Of a stretch of DNA of 64,000 nucleotides, positions 1 to 8,440 are shown piece by piece (the first letter of the stretch is position 1; every line of letters starts with the position of its first letter). The stretch lies in contig NZ_CP007410.1 in NCBI RefSeq assembly GCF_000585995.1, forward strand, positions 3,437,430 through 3,501,429, written 5' to 3'. A program made the translations under genes and the position numbers. Source of the stretch: Pseudomonas brassicacearum (GTDB lineage: Bacteria; Pseudomonadota; Gammaproteobacteria; Pseudomonadales; Pseudomonadaceae). Below the pieces are notes generated by a model, which had not been told where the DNA came from, did not search any database, and saw only the letters and a list, made by a program, of their open reading frames with translations.

Positions 1-7
1 AACGAAC

Positions 8-41
8 AAGGGTTTGCATTAGCTTTCGCCCGCAAACCCTT
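8..41 (-). terminator. Stem-loop downstream of tRNA-Leu
   Basis: A perfect 10-bp inverted repeat (AAGGGTTTGC at 8-17, GCAAACCCTT at 32-41) lies just beyond the 3' end of the minus-strand tRNA-Leu gene. Its position fits a transcription terminator. The T-run after the stem on the minus strand is poor (GTTCGTT) and runs off the window, so the call rests on the stem and its location. Confidence 0.55.
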
Positions 42-50
42 GATTTTAGA

Positions 51-137
51 TGGTGCCCGAAGCCGGAATCGAACCGGCACGCCCTTACGAGCGGGGGATT
101 TTAAGTCCCATGCGTCTACCAGTTTCGCCATTCGGGC
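51..137 (-). tRNA. tRNA-Leu (anticodon UAA)
   Basis: The reverse complement folds as an 87-nt class II tRNA with encoded CCA (51-53). The acceptor stem pairs GCCCGAA (131-137) with TTCGGGC. The anticodon arm GGGA-CTTAAAA-TCCC gives anticodon UAA. A long variable arm typical of tRNA-Leu and the T-arm sequence GGTTCGATTCC are visible. It decodes UUA and UUG. It lies downstream of tRNA-Cys, but a good terminator separates the two. Confidence 0.97.
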
Positions 138-287
138 GGTAGCGCGGTCAAGCCGTTTGGAGCGGGCAAACATCTGATTTGCCAGGATCCAGCCGGGTGC
201 AGCAGAGGGAGGAATATATACATCCCTCCCCGCCGAAGCAAGGAGGCCTCGGTCCTTTTCAAGACAAAACCTTTCACTGCTTCGTAA

Positions 288-323
288 ATAAAAAAGCTCC
301 GTAAATCAAAGATCTACGGAGCT
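288..323 (-). terminator. Rho-independent terminator after tRNA-Cys
   Basis: A 9-bp stem (AGCTCCGTA at 295-303 pairing with TACGGAGCT at 315-323) is followed on the minus strand by a T-run, TTTTTTA. It sits 9 nt beyond the 3' end of tRNA-Cys. This is a strong intrinsic terminator. It implies that tRNA-Leu is transcribed from its own promoter within 138-287 or by readthrough. I could not pick a convincing separate promoter in that spacer. Confidence 0.85.
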
Positions 324-332
324 GTTTTAAAG

Positions 333-406
333 TGGAGGCCGAAGTCGGAATCGAACCGGCGTAGGTGGATTTGCAATCCACTGCATAACCATTTTGCTAT
401 TCGGCC
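333..406 (-). tRNA. tRNA-Cys (anticodon GCA)
   Basis: The reverse complement gives a 74-nt tRNA with encoded CCA, acceptor stem GGCCGAA pairing with TTCGGCC, anticodon loop TTGCAAA (anticodon GCA) between GTGGA and TCCAC, and T-arm GGTTCGATTCC. It reads UGC and UGU. A sigma70-like promoter lies about 130 nt upstream. In many pseudomonads a tRNA-Gly precedes this gene, but none is found in the leader here. Confidence 0.97.
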
Positions 407-535
407 TCAAGACGTTTGATGCAATGCAGCCACATCAACCGCGTACAAACCTGATCAGGAAACAGGACACTTAGTAAGCGCTATCTCCTTGAAAACATTG
501 AGATTTTTTACGTCTCTGTGCGTTCGATGGGCGCA

Positions 536-564
536 ATTATGTACTCATTTGCCTAGGCTGACAA
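536..564 (-). promoter_or_regulatory. Sigma70-type promoter for tRNA-Cys
   Basis: On the minus strand TTGTCA (559-564) is followed after exactly 17 nt by CATAAT (536-541), close to the TTGACA-17-TATAAT consensus. It points towards tRNA-Cys, whose 5' end is at 406, leaving a leader of about 120 nt. Confidence 0.7.
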
Positions 565-794
565 CCCCTTGATTTCAAAAAAAATTGTCTCTTGATCGAC
601 CTCAGGCCGACACTCGGAGGTGACTGCTTCAGGGTTATTGCGCAGCTATGGGAAGCAAGCGCCCTCGCCTCGGGTCATCCACGGTCTAGAGCAAAACGGC
701 ATTGTGCCCGGAGGGGCCCGCTGCATTTTTTTCTTGCCCAGATCGACGCACTGTCGGATAAGACACGGCCTTAGTCGCCTCTTCGAGTCTGTCC
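565..794. other. Intergenic region, no supported gene
   Basis: Between the tRNA promoter and the MFS gene I see only short open frames without ribosome-binding sites or recognisable protein content. A run of nine A residues is near 577-585. No repeat or terminator stands out. The promoter of the MFS gene should lie here but I cannot place it. Confidence 0.4.
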
Positions 795-2024
795 ATGCCC
801 CGTGCCGGTATCCCCCAGGGTTCGAGCGTCCGCTTACTGATCTACCTGTTGTTTGCGATCCAGTTGGTTTCCATGGGCGCGATGGAGATGAGCGGGCCGT
901 TCTGGCCCGTTCACCTGCGACAACTGACCCGTGATGACGCGGTGTTCAGCTTCGCCAGCACGGCGGTGTATGTCGGGCCGATGCTGGGCATCATCCTCAC
1001 CAGCGCGTTCTGGGGGCGGATTGGTGATCGCTACGGCCACAAACTGATGATGATCCGCGCGCTCGCAGGCTTGTCCCTGACCCAGCTCGGGCTGGCGCTG
1101 TGCAACGACATCTGGGTCATCCTGGTGTTGCGCTTCCTGCAAGGTGCATTCGCCGGCTATATCGCCCCGGCCCAGGCCTATGGCGTCAGCATCGAGGCGC
1201 CATCACGGCGGGCCCGGTTGTTTGCCATCCTGCAGATTTCCACGAATGTCGGCTCATTACTGGGGGCGGTGGTGGGCGGGCTGATCCTGGATCATGCGAC
1301 GTTTTTCTGGATCAACATCGTGGCCTCCGGTTTGTGCGCGCTCTGTACCGTGATTGCGGCCCTGACCCTCCCCCATGTAGCGCCCCCCAGGAATGAAGTG
1401 GCCGCCAGGCCCCGCTCCGAACCCTTGCGCCAAGGGCTGTATAACCCGGCGACCTTATCCTTGCTGGGCATCATGGGCCTTCTGCTGCTGGCGAGGATGC
1501 TGCCGCAAACCTCGTTTTCGCTGTATGTGAGCTCGACCTTCGACGTCAGCAACGCCATGGTCGGACTTTGCTACGGGTTGCTCGCCCTGGGCTTCATCCT
1601 GTGCGCCACTGCCTGGTCGCGCTATTTCGATCAGCGCAACCCGACGCAAACACTGCACGCCATCACTGGAGTTGTGATCGCGTGCATGGCCCTGACCGCC
1701 TTGGCCAGCCTGACCCGCCAGCCGCTGGTCTTCGCCCTGGTCTATTTCGTCTGGGGCCTGCTTTTGGGTGCAACCACCCCGGTGCTGACCGCGCTCATTT
1801 CCAAAAGTACCGACAACACACACCAAGGCCAGGTGCTGGGGCTGGCACAAGGTGTTTCACAGACGGCATCCATTATCGGCATATCCCTGGGCGCATTACT
1901 CAGCCAGGTCTACGGCCTTCAATACACGTATCTATACGTCAGCGTTGCCTATGCCCTAGTGCTGATGCCCCTGATGTTGCTGCGCTCCCGGCCACCGGGG
2001 ATGCCGGATCGGGCAAGCGAATAA
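795..2024 (+). CDS. MFS transporter (DHA1-like), next to siderophore genes
   Basis: A 409-residue inner-membrane protein with about 12 hydrophobic segments. The typical MFS loop 2-3 signature (GRIGDRYGHKLMM, about residues 75-87) is visible, as is a second-half counterpart. The family exports small molecules by proton antiport. It stands 122 bp upstream of an ECF sigma/anti-sigma/TonB-receptor operon in the same direction, so a role in siderophore export or recycling is plausible but inferred. Alternative: an unrelated drug-type exporter. The start is the ATG at 795, and no strong Shine-Dalgarno decides it. Confidence 0.8.
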   Translation: MPRAGIPQGSSVRLLIYLLFAIQLVSMGAMEMSGPFWPVHLRQLTRDDAVFSFASTAVYVGPMLGIILTSAFWGRIGDRYGHKLMMIRALAGLSLTQLGLALCNDIWVILVLRFLQGAFAGYIAPAQAYGVSIEAPSRRARLFAILQISTNVGSLLGAVVGGLILDHATFFWINIVASGLCALCTVIAALTLPHVAPPRNEVAARPRSEPLRQGLYNPATLSLLGIMGLLLLARMLPQTSFSLYVSSTFDVSNAMVGLCYGLLALGFILCATAWSRYFDQRNPTQTLHAITGVVIACMALTALASLTRQPLVFALVYFVWGLLLGATTPVLTALISKSTDNTHQGQVLGLAQGVSQTASIIGISLGALLSQVYGLQYTYLYVSVAYALVLMPLMLLRSRPPGMPDRASE

Positions 2025-2109
2025 CCTCGCGAAGCGATTTGCCCTCACCTGAATGCATGATCGCGGCCAAGATCGACCTTGCGCGGCAGTGAGCGCCTCC
2101 ACTACCATT

Positions 2110-2128
2110 GGGAATACTTCTCACTCTC
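2110..2128 (+). promoter_or_regulatory. Candidate Fur box before the ECF sigma gene
   Basis: GGGAATACTTCTCACTCTC matches the 19-bp Fur consensus GATAATGATAATCATTATC at 11 positions by eye. It ends 18 nt before the ATG at 2147, where a Fur-controlled promoter of an iron-starvation sigma factor is expected. It also argues against the upstream TTG at 2108 as the start. This is inferred from sequence only. Confidence 0.45.
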
Positions 2129-2146
2129 AAAAAAATACAAACAGCC

Positions 2147-2662
2147 ATGAGCGATCCAGGGTCAGCGACCAACGATTGTCACCTGCGCACCATTGCAGAC
2201 CTCTACAGCGGACACCATGGCTGGTTGTACGCCCGACTCTATCGGAAACTGGGCAACGCGCTGGACGCCGCAGACCTGGCCCATGACACCTTCATCCGCA
2301 TTCTCGCCTCGAAGGTCGCAATCATCGAAGAGCCTCGGGCGTACCTCAGCTGTGTGGCCGGTGGGATCCTGGTCAACTGGTTCCAGCGCAAGGCGCTGGA
2401 GCGCGCTTATCTCCAGGCGCTGGCGTTATTGCCCGAACCCGAAGCCCCCTCCCCGGAACGTCGTCTGCTGGTGCTGGAAACCCTGCATGAGATCGACGCC
2501 ATGCTCGACACCCTCCCTGGGCCGGTCAAACGGGCATTTTTGTTATCGCAAATCAGCGGCCTGAAATACGCCGACATCGCCAACCAGTTGGGGGTCTCGC
2601 TGATCACGGTCAAGCGCTACATGAAGCAAGCGTTCCTGCACTGCCTGATGCTGGTGGACTGA
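2147..2662 (+). CDS. FecI-type ECF sigma factor
   Basis: A 171-residue iron-starvation sigma factor. Region 2 is seen in the LYSGHHGWLYARLYRKLGN...AADLAHDTFIRIL stretch (about residues 17-50). Region 4 has the helix-turn-helix KYADIANQLGVSLITVKRYM near the C-terminus. The ATG at 2147 gives the usual family length; an in-frame TTG at 2108 would add 13 residues and overlap the Fur-like site. It is followed directly by the anti-sigma gene (stop TGA 2660-2662, next ATG 2663) and the TonB receptor. By family knowledge it transcribes the receptor operon when the cognate ferric siderophore binds outside. Confidence 0.92.
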   Translation: MSDPGSATNDCHLRTIADLYSGHHGWLYARLYRKLGNALDAADLAHDTFIRILASKVAIIEEPRAYLSCVAGGILVNWFQRKALERAYLQALALLPEPEAPSPERRLLVLETLHEIDAMLDTLPGPVKRAFLLSQISGLKYADIANQLGVSLITVKRYMKQAFLHCLMLVD

Positions 2663-3628
2663 ATGAGCCCTCGCGATAGTCATACCCTCGATCCGTCCAT
2701 CCTCAACGAAGCAGCCGACTGGCTGATGCGCCTGAGCGAAGGCAGTGTCAACGACGCCGAGCGCCAGGCATGGGAACACTGGCGCAACAGCAGTCCGGCG
2801 CACCAGCAAGCCTGGGCGCGCGCCGAATTGCTGTTGAGCAAACTGCAAGGCTTGCCGCCCGCCTTGGCCATGCCCTCGCTGGACCGTCCCAGCAACCCCG
2901 AGCGCCGTGCCGCCATGGGCAAACTGGCGGCCTTGCTCGCGTTGGCGCCGTTGGCCTGGGGCAGTTGGAAGCTCAACGACTGGCAACAATGGACCGCCGA
3001 CTACCGCGCACCCGTGGGCGAACGCCGTGACCTGACCTTGACCGACGGCACCCGCGTCACGTTGAACACCGACACCGCCATTGATGTGTATTTCGATCAG
3101 CGTCAACGCCTGCTGCTGTTGCGCCGTGGCGAGATCCTGGTGCAGACCGCGCCGGACCCGTCCCCCATCACCCGGCCGTTCATGGTGGAAACCAGCGAAG
3201 GTCGGATGCAGGCCCTCGGTACACGCTTCAGCGTTCGCGAGGAAACCGGACACACCCGCCTCGCCGTGCTGGAGGGCGCCGTCAGCATCCAGCTCAAGGG
3301 CACCCCTGGAAAAGTCGTCGAGGCCGGCCAGAGCAGCGGGTTTAGCGCGTTTGCCGTTGACGGGCTCAAACCTGTCGATAAATCGGTGCTGGCCTGGACC
3401 CAGGGCATGCTGATGGCTGACAACATGCGCCTGGCCGATTTCGTCAGTGAACTGGCTCGCTATCGCAACGGCATCCTGCGCTGCGACCCGGCCATTGCCG
3501 ATCTGCGGATTTCCGGCGCGTTCCCCCTCAACGACACTCGACTCACCCTGAACATGCTTGCCCGGACTTACGCCATCAACATCAATTCGCGCCTGGGTGA
3601 TTACTGGATCATGTTGGCGCCGGCGTGA
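2663..3628 (+). CDS. FecR-family transmembrane sigma regulator
   Basis: A 321-residue protein. The N-terminal cytoplasmic anti-sigma part includes the family motif around residues 15-45 (ADWLMRLSEGSVNDAERQAW, then HWRNSSPAHQQAWAR). One membrane segment is near residues 92-105 (LAALLALAPLAWGSW). A periplasmic FecR domain follows (RTEV-like LTLTDGTRVTLNTDTAIDV, GEILVQT, GTRFSVR) with a C-terminal STN-contacting segment. It relays the signal from the receptor's N-terminal domain to the sigma factor. It starts directly after the sigma gene stop, so the two are translationally linked. Confidence 0.93.
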   Translation: MSPRDSHTLDPSILNEAADWLMRLSEGSVNDAERQAWEHWRNSSPAHQQAWARAELLLSKLQGLPPALAMPSLDRPSNPERRAAMGKLAALLALAPLAWGSWKLNDWQQWTADYRAPVGERRDLTLTDGTRVTLNTDTAIDVYFDQRQRLLLLRRGEILVQTAPDPSPITRPFMVETSEGRMQALGTRFSVREETGHTRLAVLEGAVSIQLKGTPGKVVEAGQSSGFSAFAVDGLKPVDKSVLAWTQGMLMADNMRLADFVSELARYRNGILRCDPAIADLRISGAFPLNDTRLTLNMLARTYAININSRLGDYWIMLAPA

Positions 3629-3714
3629 GTCCGGGAAAAAATTCGTCTCAGGGTGATACTTTTTTCGATCCTGGCTGGCTAGAGAACAAACCCTCTGAAC
3701 AGGATCATTACGCC
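3629..3714 (+). promoter_or_regulatory. Probable ECF-dependent promoter/leader of the TonB receptor
   Basis: The 86-bp gap between the FecR-like stop and the receptor ATG contains GGGAAAAAATTCGTCTC and, further on, an AT-rich run ATACTTTTTTCGATCC. Gaps of this kind between fecR and fecA homologs usually carry the ECF-sigma promoter. I cannot assign exact -35/-10 elements. Shine-Dalgarno AGGA is at about 3701-3704. Confidence 0.35.
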
Positions 3715-6144
3715 ATGCCCGTTGCCCGCCCCCTGCGCTCGGATCGTAAGCTGAATCTGGCGATTCGCAGCGCGATGCTCAGCGTTGCCCTTTCGACCTT
3801 TAGTCCAGGCAGCTGGGCCGCACCGGGTGCGGCGCTGGACAGCGTCGCCAGCCAGTCCTACAACATTCAGCCCGGCCCCCTGGGGCCAACGCTTTCGGCG
3901 TTCGCCGTACAAGCGGGCATCGCCTTGTCGTTCGAACCGTCCCTGACCCAAGGCCTGAACAGCCCGGGCCTGTCCGGCCAGTTCACGGCACGCGAAGCGT
4001 TTAGCCGGTTGCTGGCCGGCAGTGGCCTGGAGCTGGTGGCTCGCGACGATGGCAGCTACACCCTGCAAAAACGCAACGCCAACGGCGATTTGACCCTCTC
4101 GGAAACCACCATCAGCACCACCGAAGCCCGCCCCGGGGATTTGCCACCCGCCTACAGCGGCGGTCAGGTCGCCCGTGGTGGCCGGGTGGGCCTGCTGGGT
4201 AATAAGGATCTGATGGACACGCCGTTCAGCGTGAGCAACTACACCTCGGCCCTGATGAAAGACCAACAAGCCGTGACCGCCGCCGATGTGCTGGAACGTG
4301 ACTCCTCGGTGCGCTCCACCGGCCAGACCGGCGGCATCGTCGACTCGTTTTTCATTCGCGGCTTTCCCGTGGGCGAAGGCAACCTGGGGGAGCTGGCGTT
4401 CGACGGGGTGTATGGCGTGGCCCCCAACTATCGGGTGTTCACCGAGTACGCCGAGCGTATTGAAGTAATCAAGGGCCCGGCCGCCCTGCTCTACGGCATG
4501 TCGCCCAACAGCGGTGTGGGCGGTGTCATCAACATCGTGCCCAAGCGTTCGCTGGACGAAGACTTGACCCGCGTGACCGCCAACTACGCCATGGACTCCC
4601 AAGCGGGCGGGCATGTCGATATCAGCCGTCGTTTCGGCGAGGAGCGCCGCTTCGGCGTGCGGGTCAACGGCAGCCTGCAAGGCGGTGACACGGCGATCGA
4701 CAAGCAGTCGCGGGATGTGGGCATCGGCTCGATTTCCCTTGACTACCAAGGCGACCGATTCAGGACCAGTCTGGATCTGATCAGCCAGGAAGAACAATGG
4801 GACGCCCCTTCCCGGCCGTTCCAAATCGTCAGCGGCGTCGAGGTGCCCTCGGCGGCCAACGGGCGCAGCAACGTCACCCAGGAATGGGCCTGGTCGAAGA
4901 CGCGCGACAAGTCCGCCTTGCTCAGCGGCGAGTACGACCTGAGCGACAGCCTGACGGTTTTTGGCCACCTCGGGGGCGGAAAGTCTGATGTGGCGAGGCT
5001 GTCGGACCAGACACCGACGATTCTGAACAGCGCCGGGGACACTCGCTCGACGCCCGGCTACTACAAGTTCGAAGTGGAGCGCTACACCGTCGATGCTGGC
5101 GCCCGGACTCGCTTCGAAACCGGCCCGGTCAGCCACAGCGCCACCTTGCAGCTCAGCCGTTACCGCGACGAACTGCGCCGGGGGATCAATTCGGGGACGC
5201 CCCTGTTCTCGAATATCTACCATCCGGTGGAAAGTGACAAACCGTCCATATCCTCGCCGGATGTCACGAAAATCTCCGACACCGAACTGTCGGGCCTCGC
5301 CCTGGCCGATACGCTGTCGATCCTTGACGAACGCGTTCAAGTTACCTTGGGACTGCGCAAGCAACGTGTCGAATCGCATAACTACAACAGCACTACCGGC
5401 GCACGCACGACGCCGTCCTATGACGAAAGCGAAACCACACCGTTGTTCGGTGCGGTGATCAAGCCTTGGGAACACGTGTCGTTTTATTACAACTACATCG
5501 AAGGACTGAGCAAGGGCGATACGGCTCCCGCGACCGCTAACAACTCTGGAGAAATATTCAAACCCTATATCTCTCGCCAACAAGAGGTCGGCGTCAAAGT
5601 CGATTACGGCTCCTTCACCTCGACCCTGGCGCTGTTCCAGGTCAAGAAGCCCAGCGGCGAGCTGTCCAATGGCGTGTTTTCGGTCCAAGGCGAACAACGC
5701 AACCGTGGCATCGAGCTGAACATGTTCGGTGAGCTGCGCGAAGGCACCCGCCTGCTGGGTGGCGTCACCTTGCTGGACGGTGAACTGACCAAAAGTGGCA
5801 CCGCGGCCAATCGCGGCAACAAGCCGGTGGGCGTGCCCGAAGTGCAGGCCAATCTCTGGGCCGAATGGGACACACCCTGGATCCAGGGCGTAACCCTCAC
5901 GGGCGGTGCGATCTACACCGGCAGCCAGTACATCGACCAGGCCAATACCCGTGAACTCGACCCGTGGACCCGTTTCGACGCGGGCGCTCGCTACAGCACC
6001 GTGCTGGATGGCCGGCCAACCACCTTCCGCGCCACGGTGCAGAACGTCTTCGACCGCGAGTACTGGTCCGGCGTGGCCTCCTATGGCGCGTTCTCCCAGG
6101 GCGCACCGCGCACCTTGCTGCTTTCGGCCACGGTCGACTTCTGA
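3715..6144 (+). CDS. TonB-dependent siderophore receptor with STN signalling domain
   Basis: An 809-residue outer-membrane transporter. Signal peptide about residues 1-35, ending near SPGSWAAPG. STN (secretin/TonB N-terminal) domain about 45-125 (YNIQPGPLGPTLSAFAVQAGI...FSRLLAGSGLEL). Plug domain with DTPFSVSNYT, FIRGFP and the ERIEVIKGPAALLYG motif. A 22-strand barrel ends in the aromatic ATVDF. The STN domain marks it as a transducer partner of the FecR- and FecI-type proteins just upstream. The ATG at 3715 is preferred over the GTG at 3625, which would overlap the fecR stop and add a non-signal extension. The ligand is unknown; the absence of synthesis genes suggests a borrowed siderophore. 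Confidence 0.93.
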   Translation: MPVARPLRSDRKLNLAIRSAMLSVALSTFSPGSWAAPGAALDSVASQSYNIQPGPLGPTLSAFAVQAGIALSFEPSLTQGLNSPGLSGQFTAREAFSRLLAGSGLELVARDDGSYTLQKRNANGDLTLSETTISTTEARPGDLPPAYSGGQVARGGRVGLLGNKDLMDTPFSVSNYTSALMKDQQAVTAADVLERDSSVRSTGQTGGIVDSFFIRGFPVGEGNLGELAFDGVYGVAPNYRVFTEYAERIEVIKGPAALLYGMSPNSGVGGVINIVPKRSLDEDLTRVTANYAMDSQAGGHVDISRRFGEERRFGVRVNGSLQGGDTAIDKQSRDVGIGSISLDYQGDRFRTSLDLISQEEQWDAPSRPFQIVSGVEVPSAANGRSNVTQEWAWSKTRDKSALLSGEYDLSDSLTVFGHLGGGKSDVARLSDQTPTILNSAGDTRSTPGYYKFEVERYTVDAGARTRFETGPVSHSATLQLSRYRDELRRGINSGTPLFSNIYHPVESDKPSISSPDVTKISDTELSGLALADTLSILDERVQVTLGLRKQRVESHNYNSTTGARTTPSYDESETTPLFGAVIKPWEHVSFYYNYIEGLSKGDTAPATANNSGEIFKPYISRQQEVGVKVDYGSFTSTLALFQVKKPSGELSNGVFSVQGEQRNRGIELNMFGELREGTRLLGGVTLLDGELTKSGTAANRGNKPVGVPEVQANLWAEWDTPWIQGVTLTGGAIYTGSQYIDQANTRELDPWTRFDAGARYSTVLDGRPTTFRATVQNVFDREYWSGVASYGAFSQGAPRTLLLSATVDF

Positions 6145-6206
6145 GTTTCCCGGCCCCGACAGCGCCTGCAACGCTGCCGGGGCCGCTCTTTGACAAGGTT
6201 TCAACG

Positions 6207-7385
6207 ATGCCCCTCCCATCTCGAACACGCTCATCGCTCACCGCTTGGCTGCTGGGATCGGTTGCCCTGCTGCTGAGCGGTTTGGCGTTTTCCGGCACCG
6301 CGCCGGACAGCACCGCCAAAACCACGGTGACCGATTTGCTGGGCCGCCAGGTCCAAGTGCGCATTCCCGTACGCCGGGTGATCCTGGGCGAAGGCCGCCA
6401 GTTGTATCTGGTGGCAGCCCTCGACACCGCGAACCCGCTGCGGCGCATCGTCGGCTGGCGCAAGGATTTGATCCAGTCCGACCCGGACACCTACGGCGCC
6501 TACCTGCGCCGTTATCCGGAGATCGCCAAGGTGCCAACGTTCGGCGGTTTCGAAGACGGCACCTTCGACATCGAGCAAGCGATCAGCCAGCAACCGGACG
6601 TCATCATCCTCAACATCGAGGCCCAGCACGCCACCGAAGACGCCCGCTACATCGAGAAGCTAGACGCGCTCGGCATCCCGGTGGTCTACGTGGATTTTCG
6701 CAATAACCCGATGCAGAACACCGAGCCGACCATGCGCCTGTTTGGCCAGTTGTTCGGTGAAGATGCACGCGCCGAGGCATTCATTGCTTTTCGCAACCAA
6801 CAGATCCGGCGCGTCATCGACGTGATCGAGGCCCGCCAACCGCCCAGGCCCAAGGTGTTCATCGAACGCATCGGCGGCTACACCGACGATTGTTGCCTGA
6901 GTTTCGGCAATGAAAACTTCGGCCGCTTCGTCGAGCTGGCCGGCGGTCACAACATCGCCAGCGCCATCATTCCCAACACATTCGGCCAGTTGAACGCCGA
7001 ACAGGTCATCGTTGCCGACCCCGCGCAGGTGATCGTCACCAGCGCAAACTGGCAAGCCTTTGCGCCGGATGGACACTGGGTCGGCGTCGGACCCGGTGCC
7101 GACCTGGCCGAGGCGCGCCGCAAACTGCAATGGTTCACCCAACGCCCTGCCTACGCGGGGATCAAGGCCCAGCAAACCGGGGACTTTCATGCCGTCTGGC
7201 ATCAGTTCTACAACAGCCCGTACCAGTTCATCGCCATCCAGCAACTGGCCAAGTGGTTCCACCCAGAACTGTTCGCCGACCTTGATCCCGATGCCACGTT
7301 TCGTGAGTTCCACGAGCGCTTCCTGCCAGTGCCCTACGAGCCTGGCTACTTCGTCAGCCTCAAGCCAACGCAGGGCCAGCCATGA
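6207..7385 (+). CDS. Periplasmic siderophore-binding protein (FecB/BtuF-like)
   Basis: A 392-residue ABC solute-binding protein. The start ATG at 6207 yields a clean signal peptide (basic MPLPSRTRSS, then a hydrophobic core to about residue 30). The periplasmic-binding domain begins VTDLLGRQVQVRIPVRRVILGEG, followed by the QQPDVIILNIEA and EPTMRLFGQLFGE stretches typical of iron-siderophore binders. It passes the ferric complex from receptor to permease. Its TGA overlaps the next ATG by 4 nt. The RRVILGEGRQLY wording recalls binding proteins for hydroxycarboxylate siderophores, a weak impression only. Confidence 0.88.
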   Translation: MPLPSRTRSSLTAWLLGSVALLLSGLAFSGTAPDSTAKTTVTDLLGRQVQVRIPVRRVILGEGRQLYLVAALDTANPLRRIVGWRKDLIQSDPDTYGAYLRRYPEIAKVPTFGGFEDGTFDIEQAISQQPDVIILNIEAQHATEDARYIEKLDALGIPVVYVDFRNNPMQNTEPTMRLFGQLFGEDARAEAFIAFRNQQIRRVIDVIEARQPPRPKVFIERIGGYTDDCCLSFGNENFGRFVELAGGHNIASAIIPNTFGQLNAEQVIVADPAQVIVTSANWQAFAPDGHWVGVGPGADLAEARRKLQWFTQRPAYAGIKAQQTGDFHAVWHQFYNSPYQFIAIQQLAKWFHPELFADLDPDATFREFHERFLPVPYEPGYFVSLKPTQGQP

Positions 7386-8440
7386 ACGAGCGTCTCGAAC
7401 ATCTTGCCCTGGGCACGATCTATCGTGCGCAAGTCTGGCGCAAACGCTTGATCCTGGTCGGGCTGGGGCTGTTGCTGTTGTTCAGCGTGCTGTTGGACCT
7501 GGCACTCGGCCCTGCCAGCTATGGCCTGGAGGAAGTGCTGGGCGCGCTGTTTTCACCGCAATCCGCTGCGCCACAGGTGCGGGTGGTGATGTGGGACATT
7601 CGCCTGCCGGTGGCGCTGATGGCCGTCGCGGTGGGCGCCGCGTTGTCCCTGGCCGGCGCGCAGATGCAGACCATCCTCAACAACCCGCTGGCAAGCCCGT
7701 TCACCCTCGGCATCTCGGCGGCGGCCAGCTTCGGCGCGGCCTTGGGGCTGGCGTTTGGCGTGGCGTTGGTGCCGGTGATTGCCCAGTACATGGTGCCGCT
7801 CAATGCCTTTGTCATGGCGATGCTCTCGGCCCTGCTGATTCACGTGTTGAGCCTGCGCCGCGGCATGACCAGCGAAACCATTGTGCTGTTGGGCATCGCC
7901 CTGGTGTTCACCTTCAATGCGCTGCTGGCGCTGGTGCAATTCTTCGCCACCGAGCAAGCCGTGGCCGCCGTGGTGTTCTGGACCATGGGCAGCCTGACGA
8001 AGGCCACATGGCCAAAACTGGGGGTGATTTGCCTGGTGATCCTCATCACCTTGCCGATTTTTGCCCGTCGCGCCTGGGCCATGACCGCCTTGCGCCTGGG
8101 CGATGAAAAAGCCGCAAGCTTCGGCATCAATGTGCGCAAACTGCGTTTGCAAACCCTGGTCATGGTCAGCCTCCTGGCATCATTTCCGGTGGCGTTTGTC
8201 GGCACCATAGGCTTCATCGGCCTGGTGGGACCGCACATAGCGCGGATGCTCATCGGTGAAGACCAACGCTTTTTCCTGCCGGCATCGCTGCTGACCGGCG
8301 CCTTGATCCTGTCGGCCAGCTCCGTGGTCAGCAAGACCCTGATACCGGGGGCCATCTTTCCCATCGGCGTGGTCACGTCGTTGATCGGCGTGCCGTTTTT
8401 CATCTCTCTCATTCTTGGCGGGAAGAAGCAGTCATGGTGA
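7382..8440 (+). CDS. FecCD-family siderophore ABC permease
   Basis: A 352-residue inner-membrane permease with about 10 hydrophobic segments. FecCD hallmarks: RLPVALMAVAVGAALSLAGAQMQ, NNPLASPFTLGIS, and near the C-terminus GFIGLVGPHIARML. One permease gene is present, so it probably works as a homodimer. Coupled by ATGA to the binding-protein gene and overlapping the ATPase start by 7 nt. Confidence 0.94.
   Translation: MNERLEHLALGTIYRAQVWRKRLILVGLGLLLLFSVLLDLALGPASYGLEEVLGALFSPQSAAPQVRVVMWDIRLPVALMAVAVGAALSLAGAQMQTILNNPLASPFTLGISAAASFGAALGLAFGVALVPVIAQYMVPLNAFVMAMLSALLIHVLSLRRGMTSETIVLLGIALVFTFNALLALVQFFATEQAVAAVVFWTMGSLTKATWPKLGVICLVILITLPIFARRAWAMTALRLGDEKAASFGINVRKLRLQTLVMVSLLASFPVAFVGTIGFIGLVGPHIARMLIGEDQRFFLPASLLTGALILSASSVVSKTLIPGAIFPIGVVTSLIGVPFFISLILGGKKQSW

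Noticed and set aside
592..934. Two short overlapping plus-strand open frames before the MFS gene
   Set aside because: No Shine-Dalgarno and no recognisable protein sequence, and the second overlaps the MFS coding region out of frame.
3679..6234. 851-codon open frame antisense to the TonB receptor
   Set aside because: It has low-complexity Arg/Ala/Gly/His-rich content without domains, and lies opposite a clear receptor gene. High-GC codon bias leaves the opposite strand open.
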